Of a DNA stretch of 64,000 bases, positions 58,536-64,000 are shown in pieces. The stretch is from contig NZ_FNGI01000011.1 in assembly GCF_900102945.1 (NCBI RefSeq), forward strand, positions 1 through 64,000, written 5' to 3'. Position 1 is the first letter of the stretch, and each line of letters begins with the position of its first letter. The notes below the pieces were generated by a model, which ran no database searches, was not told the DNA's origin, and saw nothing but the letters and a program-made list of their open reading frames with translations. This DNA comes from Modicisalibacter muralis (GTDB taxonomy: Bacteria; Pseudomonadota; Gammaproteobacteria; Pseudomonadales; Halomonadaceae). The position numbers were made by a program, and so were the translations under genes.

Positions 58536-60422
58536 TCATCCAGCGATCACAGGGCGTTTCGCCCAGTCATCGGCGGCGACCTTGAGTTCGCGCACCCGGG
58601 CTTCGAGCGTCGTCCGGCCGGCTTGACGCGGGGACAACGGCGCGCCGAACACCAGCCTTACCCGGGCACGAAAGCGCCGCGGCCGTTTGGACAATGCCTT
58701 GCCGCCGCAATGCGACGTCCACGAGCCCCATAATCCGGCCAGCGCCGCCGGTACCACCGGCACCGCGTCGCGCGCCAGAATCATGTCGACGCCACGCCGA
58801 AAGCGGCCTACCTCGCCATCGGTGGTCAGTCGCCCTTCCGGAAACAGCATGACCACCTCGCCATCGCGCAGCGCGCGACTGACCTCGCCCAGCGCTCGGC
58901 GCACACCACCGGGATCGCGGCGCTCGGAGTCCACCGGTATCGCCCCGGCGATACGAAAGAACCAGTTCAGCCACGGCGATTCGTAAATCGGCCGGTCCAT
59001 CAGGAAACGTAGCGGGCGCGGGCAGGCGCCGCCGAGGATCAGCGCGTCCATGAAGCTGACGTGGTTGCACACCACCAGTGCCGCGCCCTCGGTGGGGATA
59101 TGGCTGCGCCCCGAGAAGCGCAGGCGATAGAGCACATGCATCAGTGCGAACAGCGCCAGCCGCAGCACCGAGCGCGGGTTGGCGGTCAGAATGCCCACGC
59201 CCACCAGCAGCGGGATCACCGCCAGGCAAACGAAGAACGCATGCAACGACGTGCCGATCAGCGTCAGCATGACGATGCCGAAGCCGGCGGCAATGACCAT
59301 GAACAAGGCGTTGAGCAGGTTGTTGGCGGCGATCATTCGGGCACGGTGATCGTCGCGGCTGGCGACCTGCACCAGGGTGTACAGCGGCACGCTGTACAGA
59401 CCGCCACCGACACCCACCAGCGCCAAATCCAGCGCCATGTGCCAAAAGCCCGGTATCGCCACCAGCGCTCCCAGCGTCAACCGCTCGCCGACAATGTCGG
59501 GCTGCAAGGCCAGATCGAGCCCGGCGGCACTGATCAGCAGCGCGCCCAGCGGCACCAGACCCACCTCCAGCCGCCCGGCGGACAATCTGGCGCACAACAA
59601 CGCCCCGCCGCCGACACCCAGCGCAAAGGCCCCCAGCAGGAAGCTGACCGCCGCCTCGCCGCCATTCACCACGTCGCGCACCCAGGCCGGTAGCTGGGTC
59701 AGGTAGCAGGCGCCGAGAAACCAGAACAGGCTGATGCCCAATAGACCACGGAACACGCGCGGATGACGCCAGGCATCATGCATCACCCGCATGCTGCCCG
59801 CCAGCGGCTGCCAGGAGACCCGCCCCGGGTCACTCGACGGCGCGGCCGGCACGCCGAGGCTGACCAGGTAACCGAGCAGCGCCACGCCAATCAGCGTGGC
59901 GGCAATCGCGCCCCGCGAGGCGGCGCCATCCAGCGCAGCGAGCAGGCCAGCCAGCAGGGTGCCGAGCAGGATCGACACGAACGTGCCCATGTTGACCCAG
60001 GCATTGCCGCGCACCAGCTCGGTGGCTGCCAGGTGCTGCGGCAAAATGGCGTATTTCACCGGCCCGAACAGCGCCGACTGGGTACCCATCATGAACAACA
60101 ACGCCAGCAGCAGGCCGAATTGCTCGAACCATACGGCAAGCGCGGCGACGCTCATGGTAGCGAGCTCGAGGAGCTTTAGGCGACGAATCAGATATCGCTT
60201 GTCGAGCCGGTCGGCGAGCGTGCCGCCCCAGGCGGAGAATAGCAGGAAGGGCAGGATGAACAGGCCCGCCGCCAGGTTGTTGAGCAGCCCGGTGTCCCAG
60301 CCATAACGCGGCACCGCGACGAAGGTCAGCAACAGCAGCAGGACATTCTTGAAGACGTTGTCGTTGAAGGCGCCCAGCGCCTGGGTCCAGAAGAAAGGCG
60401 CGAAGCGACGCTGTGCGAGCAT
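58536..60422 (-). CDS. MFS transporter fused to PlsC-type acyltransferase
   Basis: Two-domain membrane protein, 628 residues, from MLAQRRFAPFFWTQALGAF. The N-terminal half (about 1-400) is an LplT-like lysophospholipid transporter with 12 helices (GAFNDNVFKN at about 17). The C-terminal part (about 410-610) is an acyl-glycerophosphate acyltransferase with NHVSFMD (motif I) and FPEGRLT (motif III). Related proteins in other bacteria carry a third acyl-ACP synthetase domain, absent here. It probably flips lysophospholipid inward and reacylates it. Nine bases after the TetR gene on the same strand. Confidence 0.88.
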   Translation of the reverse strand: MLAQRRFAPFFWTQALGAFNDNVFKNVLLLLLTFVAVPRYGWDTGLLNNLAAGLFILPFLLFSAWGGTLADRLDKRYLIRRLKLLELATMSVAALAVWFEQFGLLLALLFMMGTQSALFGPVKYAILPQHLAATELVRGNAWVNMGTFVSILLGTLLAGLLAALDGAASRGAIAATLIGVALLGYLVSLGVPAAPSSDPGRVSWQPLAGSMRVMHDAWRHPRVFRGLLGISLFWFLGACYLTQLPAWVRDVVNGGEAAVSFLLGAFALGVGGGALLCARLSAGRLEVGLVPLGALLISAAGLDLALQPDIVGERLTLGALVAIPGFWHMALDLALVGVGGGLYSVPLYTLVQVASRDDHRARMIAANNLLNALFMVIAAGFGIVMLTLIGTSLHAFFVCLAVIPLLVGVGILTANPRSVLRLALFALMHVLYRLRFSGRSHIPTEGAALVVCNHVSFMDALILGGACPRPLRFLMDRPIYESPWLNWFFRIAGAIPVDSERRDPGGVRRALGEVSRALRDGEVVMLFPEGRLTTDGEVGRFRRGVDMILARDAVPVVPAALAGLWGSWTSHCGGKALSKRPRRFRARVRLVFGAPLSPRQAGRTTLEARVRELKVAADDWAKRPVIAG

Positions 60423-60430
60423 CGGCGATC

Positions 60431-61045
60431 TCACGCCTCGTGCTGAGTATGCCTGAGACCGGCGAGGATGGTCGTCAGCAACTGATCGAGTAGCTCGCCC
60501 ACTTCGAGCGGTTGCCCTTGCCAGTAGCCCAAGCGCTCGTTGAGCCCCAACTGCACCAGGCCATGCACGCTGCCCCACAGGGTCCGCGCCATGCGCCGCG
60601 CCTCGAGATCGCCAAGCGCCGGTTGATGCTCTTTCAGGGTCGCTTCGACACGCGTGAACAGCGCCTCGATCATGGTGTTCTGGCGCTGGTCCAGCTCGCC
60701 TTCCTGGGCCAGCGGGTAGTCGAACAGCAACTGCCAGCGATAGGGATCGCGCTGCGCGAATTGCCAATAGGCGTTGGCCAGCGCCTTGAGGCGCGGCTCC
60801 GGCGTCGCCTCGCTCATCCCTTCGACCGCCCCGCGCAGGCGATTCAACGTCTCGATGTTGACGTATTGCAGCAGGTTATTGAAGCTGCCGTAGAGCTTGA
60901 GCAGGGTACTCGGTGCACAGCCGATTTCGCGCGCCAGGGCGCGCAGCGAAAGCGTGTGCACGGGGTTTTCCCGCAGCCAGGCATCGCATGCCGCCATAAC
61001 CTGGGCATGCAGCGCCTCGGGCGCATGCTGTCTGGGACGTGCCAT
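60431..61045 (-). CDS. TetR-family transcriptional regulator
   Basis: A 204-residue regulator from MARPRQHAPEALHAQVMAAC; the ATG follows AGAGGAAA. The helix-turn-helix is at about 25-60 (TLSLRALAREIGCAPSTLLK; the usual Tyr-His-Phe after it is LYGSF). The ligand domain is of the TetR_C WHG type (RTLWGSVHGLVQLGL, about 155). Its start of translation lies just before the MFS-acyltransferase gene, which it likely controls, perhaps with a fatty-acid or lipid signal (inference). Confidence 0.87.
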   Translation of the reverse strand: MARPRQHAPEALHAQVMAACDAWLRENPVHTLSLRALAREIGCAPSTLLKLYGSFNNLLQYVNIETLNRLRGAVEGMSEATPEPRLKALANAYWQFAQRDPYRWQLLFDYPLAQEGELDQRQNTMIEALFTRVEATLKEHQPALGDLEARRMARTLWGSVHGLVQLGLNERLGYWQGQPLEVGELLDQLLTTILAGLRHTQHEA

Positions 61046-61262
61046 CGCTTTCCTCTTATTCTCGTGATTCGCTCCCTGCGGGAAGCGGCAATGATCGAAC
61101 AGTGTTTTCGTACAGCATATCGACACCGCGCGCAAACGCAAGCCCTACGCTCCCCAGCCTGGCCGGGGCCGCTCCCTTCGGGCCATGCGGCGCTGGCTCC
61201 CCGACGGCGACTTCGCTACCCTGTGACTCCGCCATTCCGGCGGACCCAATGTTGGAGCCGCC

Positions 61263-61949
61263 ATGGCCGGACGCCTGCACATCGCTCCCCAGCCCCTCGA
61301 TAGCCTGCTGCCCGGATTACGCGCCGATGAGCCGCTGCTGACCAGCCCCAACCTGGCGCCGCGCCAGCCGCTGTCGATGATTCGTCTGGAGGGCGGCGCT
61401 CCGACGCTGGTCAGCGCGTTCTGGGGGCTGACCCCGCCCTGGCTCAAGGTGCTCGACCATGCACCACACTGCGCGCGCGCCGAGTCACTGGGCGAGCGCG
61501 CGATGTTTCGCGACGCCTTCGCCGCGCGGCGCTGCGTGATTCCGGTCAGCGGCGTCTACGCCTGGAAGCCACAGCCGCGCATGAAACAGCCGTTCCTGAT
61601 CACCCGCGTCGATCGCGGTTCGCTGCTGCTGGCCGGGCTATGGTGTCGTTACCACACCACGCTGAGCGCCTACACCGATTCCTGCGCGCTGATCACGGTT
61701 CCCGCCAACCCGCTACTATCCTCGCTGACCGAGCGCCTCCCGGCGCTGATCGACCCCGCCGACGCCATGGCCTGGCTCGATCCGCATACACCGCTCGCGC
61801 AGGCCCGCGACGTCTTGTCGCCGGCGCCCTTGGAACTGTTGGGCGCTTTTCCGGTATCAAGGCGTGTAAACGATCCGTCCTGCCAGGACTGGGCCTGCGG
61901 TCATCCGACCGGCGCGATGGCCCGCTGGCATAGCGAACAAGAGACATGA
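61263..61949 (+). CDS. SRAP-fold protein lacking the catalytic residues
   Basis: SRAP (YedK/HMCES) proteins crosslink to abasic sites in single-stranded DNA through Cys2. This 228-residue protein keeps the fold (FWGLTPPWLK, ARAES, RRCVIPVSGVYAWK, LITVPAN) but starts MAGR instead of MCGR. Aligned by eye with E. coli YedK, Cys2 is Ala2, Asn75 is Cys70, Glu105 is Ala100 and His160 is Thr156. The start codon is well placed after GGAGCC. Arg72 and core motifs remain, so it may bind DNA without crosslinking. It overlaps the pitrilysin gene by four bases. Confidence 0.85.
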   Translation: MAGRLHIAPQPLDSLLPGLRADEPLLTSPNLAPRQPLSMIRLEGGAPTLVSAFWGLTPPWLKVLDHAPHCARAESLGERAMFRDAFAARRCVIPVSGVYAWKPQPRMKQPFLITRVDRGSLLLAGLWCRYHTTLSAYTDSCALITVPANPLLSSLTERLPALIDPADAMAWLDPHTPLAQARDVLSPAPLELLGAFPVSRRVNDPSCQDWACGHPTGAMARWHSEQET

Positions 61950-64000
61950 TGCGCCTATTGCAACCCCTGAGCGCCACCGCGCTGGGGCTGATCGGATTCG
62001 GCCTGCTGCTGGGCGGCTGCCAAGCCGTGCCGGAGGATTCCCCCGAGGTCGTCACGCCGATCACCAGTCCCAACGACAGTCGCGACTATCGCGCCCTGAC
62101 CCTGGACAATGGCCTCGAGGTGCTGCTGGTCAGCGATCCCGAGGCCGACCGCGCCGCCGCCTCGATGAACGTCTCGGTAGGCAGCGCTCAGGACCCCCAA
62201 GCCATGCCTGGGCTGGCGCATTTTCTCGAGCACATGCTGTTTCTCGGCACCGACCGTTACCCCGAAGCCGACAGTTACCAACAATATTTGAGCCAGCATG
62301 GCGGCAATCACAACGCCTTTACCGCCAGCCAGGACACCAATTATTTCTTCGACATCGAGCCCGGCGCCCTGCCCGGCGCACTCGACCGCTTCAGTCGCTT
62401 CTTCATCGCGCCACGCTTCAACCCGGAATATGTCGAGCGGGAACGCAATGCCGTGCATTCCGAATATCAGGCCCGTCTGCGTGACGACGGCCGGCGCATC
62501 AACGAGGCGCTGGACCAGGCCCTGAATCCCGAACATCCGACGACCGGCTTCTCGGTAGGCAGCCTGGCGACGTTGAACGACGATGAGCAATCGCTGCGCA
62601 AGGCGTTGATCGATTTCTACGAAAACCACTACGGCGCCGGCGTCATGCACCTGGCGGTGGTCGCGCCGCAGTCACTCGATACCCTCGAGATCCTGGTTCG
62701 CGAGCGCTTCGCCGAGGTTCCCAACCGCGACCTGACCCGCGCCGAGATTCCCGAGCGACTGCTGACGCCCGCGCAGCTCCCGGCGAAACTGGCCGCACAG
62801 AGCCTCGGGGAGCGTCGCCAGGTGCGTTTCCTGTTCCCGGTCGACGACCCCATCGACGACTACCGCAACAAGTCGTTGTCCTACCTGGCCAACCTGCTCG
62901 GCCACGAGGGCGAGGGCAGCCTGCTCGCCGCGCTGCGCGAGGCCGGCTGGGCCGATGGCCTGTCGGCGGGCGGCGCTCGCGGCGATGGCGACGATGCGCT
63001 GCTCAGCGTCAACATCAGCCTGACGCCGGAGGGCGCCGAACACCTGGATCGCATTCAGGCCAGCCTGTTCGCGATGATCGAACGCATCCGCGAGAAGGGT
63101 CTGGATAGCTGGCGCTATCAGGAGCAGGCCCGGCTCGCCGAGCAGAGCTTTCGCTTCCAGCAACGTGGCGAGCCCATCCATGTCGCCAGCAGCCTGGCCA
63201 TGAACCTGGCCTACTACCCGCTCGAGGATGTCCAGTATGGCAACTACCGCATGGACGGCTTCGAACCGGACAAGGTGCGCGAGATTCTCGCCAAGCTGAC
63301 GCCAGAGCGGTTGCTGCGCGTTTACAGCGGCCCAAATGTCGAAGGCGAGCGAACCACCCAATGGTTCGACACGCCTTATCGACTCACGCCCGTCGAGAGT
63401 TGGCCGCAAGCCGCGCCACTAAGCGGGCTCTCGCTACCCGAGCCCAATCCGTATATCGCCGAGGATCTCGAGCTGCTCCCGCTCGACACGGCAAAGCCCG
63501 AGCTGCTGGCCGACGGCGAGCACTACACGCTGTGGTATCGGCCAGATAGCGAATTCGGCACGCCACGTGTCGAGTGGCGCTTCAGCCTGCAGAACCCCGA
63601 GACATCGAGCAGCCCACGCAACGCCGCCCTGACGCACCTGCTGGCCGGCTGGCTGGGCGATAGCCTCAACGAAGCGCTCTACCCGGCGCGCCTGGCTGGC
63701 CAGGAGGTTTCCGCTTACGCCCATGCGCGGGGTCTCACGCTATCGTTCTCGGGCTGGCGGGATCGCCAGGAGCGGGTGATGCAGCGTGTGCTCGACCAGC
63801 TCCAGGCGGGTGACATCACGACCGACAGCGTCGCCCGCGTCAAGCTGGGGCTGATGCGTGAGTGGCGCAATGCGCCGCAGTCGCCACTCTATCAACAGCT
63901 GTCCCGCACACTCGGTAGCGCTCTGATTCGCCCGCAGCACTCGGAAGCAGCGCTTCTCGAGGCGATCGAGCCACTCGACGCCGAGGCATTGCGCGACTTT
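61946..64000 (+). CDS. ptrA: Pitrilysin-family (M16) zinc protease, lipoprotein, 3' end missing
   Basis: Periplasmic insulinase-type protease, 685 residues visible; the gene runs past the window end. A lipoprotein signal peptide ends LLLGGC (Cys25), so it should be membrane-anchored, unlike soluble E. coli pitrilysin. The inverted zinc motif HFLEH is at 92-96 with the third ligand Glu173 in HSEYQ, the same 77-residue spacing as in E. coli. The second, inactive M16 half begins near residue 290. The start overlaps the SRAP gene. Full-length members have about 930-960 residues. Confidence 0.9.
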   Translation, partial: MMRLLQPLSATALGLIGFGLLLGGCQAVPEDSPEVVTPITSPNDSRDYRALTLDNGLEVLLVSDPEADRAAASMNVSVGSAQDPQAMPGLAHFLEHMLFLGTDRYPEADSYQQYLSQHGGNHNAFTASQDTNYFFDIEPGALPGALDRFSRFFIAPRFNPEYVERERNAVHSEYQARLRDDGRRINEALDQALNPEHPTTGFSVGSLATLNDDEQSLRKALIDFYENHYGAGVMHLAVVAPQSLDTLEILVRERFAEVPNRDLTRAEIPERLLTPAQLPAKLAAQSLGERRQVRFLFPVDDPIDDYRNKSLSYLANLLGHEGEGSLLAALREAGWADGLSAGGARGDGDDALLSVNISLTPEGAEHLDRIQASLFAMIERIREKGLDSWRYQEQARLAEQSFRFQQRGEPIHVASSLAMNLAYYPLEDVQYGNYRMDGFEPDKVREILAKLTPERLLRVYSGPNVEGERTTQWFDTPYRLTPVESWPQAAPLSGLSLPEPNPYIAEDLELLPLDTAKPELLADGEHYTLWYRPDSEFGTPRVEWRFSLQNPETSSSPRNAALTHLLAGWLGDSLNEALYPARLAGQEVSAYAHARGLTLSFSGWRDRQERVMQRVLDQLQAGDITTDSVARVKLGLMREWRNAPQSPLYQQLSRTLGSALIRPQHSEAALLEAIEPLDAEALRDF

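Overview
The window looks like chromosomal DNA of a moderately halophilic gammaproteobacterium of the Halomonadaceae (Halomonas or Chromohalobacter type). The basis is high GC, many acidic proteins, gene order close to that of Pseudomonas and other gammaproteobacteria, and a hexonate-catabolism cluster that resembles one I recall from Chromohalobacter salexigens. It is almost fully coding. I found no tRNA, rRNA, CRISPR array, complete insertion sequence or prophage.

Layout. 38-8915, minus strand: malic enzyme, trpS, alanine dehydrogenase, a hotdog thioesterase, a DUF2007 protein, rlmI, then the conserved block mutM-rpmG-rpmB-radC. 9108-20324, plus strand: an accessory block with a GntR regulator, ManD, a zinc dehydrogenase, a TRAP transporter, an Ldh_2 oxidoreductase, UxuB and UxuA, then an orphan PQQ-type beta-propeller protein. 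It sits between radC and coaBC, which are usually neighbours. 20427-25385, plus: coaBC-dut-algC-argB-slmA. 25661-29729, minus: rpoH and ftsYEX. 29875-30778, plus: rsmD and a ZapB-like coiled coil. 30832-37421, minus: rimI, a probable DNA polymerase III psi subunit, bolA, an MFS pump, a small acidic protein, lysS, and prfB with its programmed frameshift. 37695-42786, plus: an oligopeptide ABC importer with fused ATPases. 42858-44192, minus: a FadL-type porin. 44560-44979, plus: a VOC protein. 45085-56187, minus: recJ, gst, thrC, hom, dsbC, xerD, rplS, trmD, rimM, rpsP, ffh, an order I recall from Pseudomonas apart from gst. 56361-64000: a CcsA-like membrane protein, a CBS-domain transporter, an MFS-acyltransferase fusion with a TetR regulator, an SRAP-fold protein without its catalytic residues, and the start of a pitrilysin lipoprotein.

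How the genes work together. The hexonate block forms a plausible route: TRAP uptake, oxidation of L-gulonate to fructuronate, reduction to mannonate by UxuB, dehydration by UxuA to 2-keto-3-deoxygluconate. The kinase and aldolase that would finish it are not in the window. The remaining genes are mainly translation, secretion, division and amino-acid housekeeping.

The most unusual signal is intergenic. One repeat family (about 145-190 bp, three copies) and a second family (about 105 bp, two copies plus a remnant) sit directly behind the stop codons of unrelated housekeeping genes, always in the same orientation relative to the gene. Their arms differ in sequence between copies but stay complementary within each copy. 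This points to conserved structured DNA or RNA. A third, heptamer-based repeat occurs as an inverted pair around recJ-gst-thrC.
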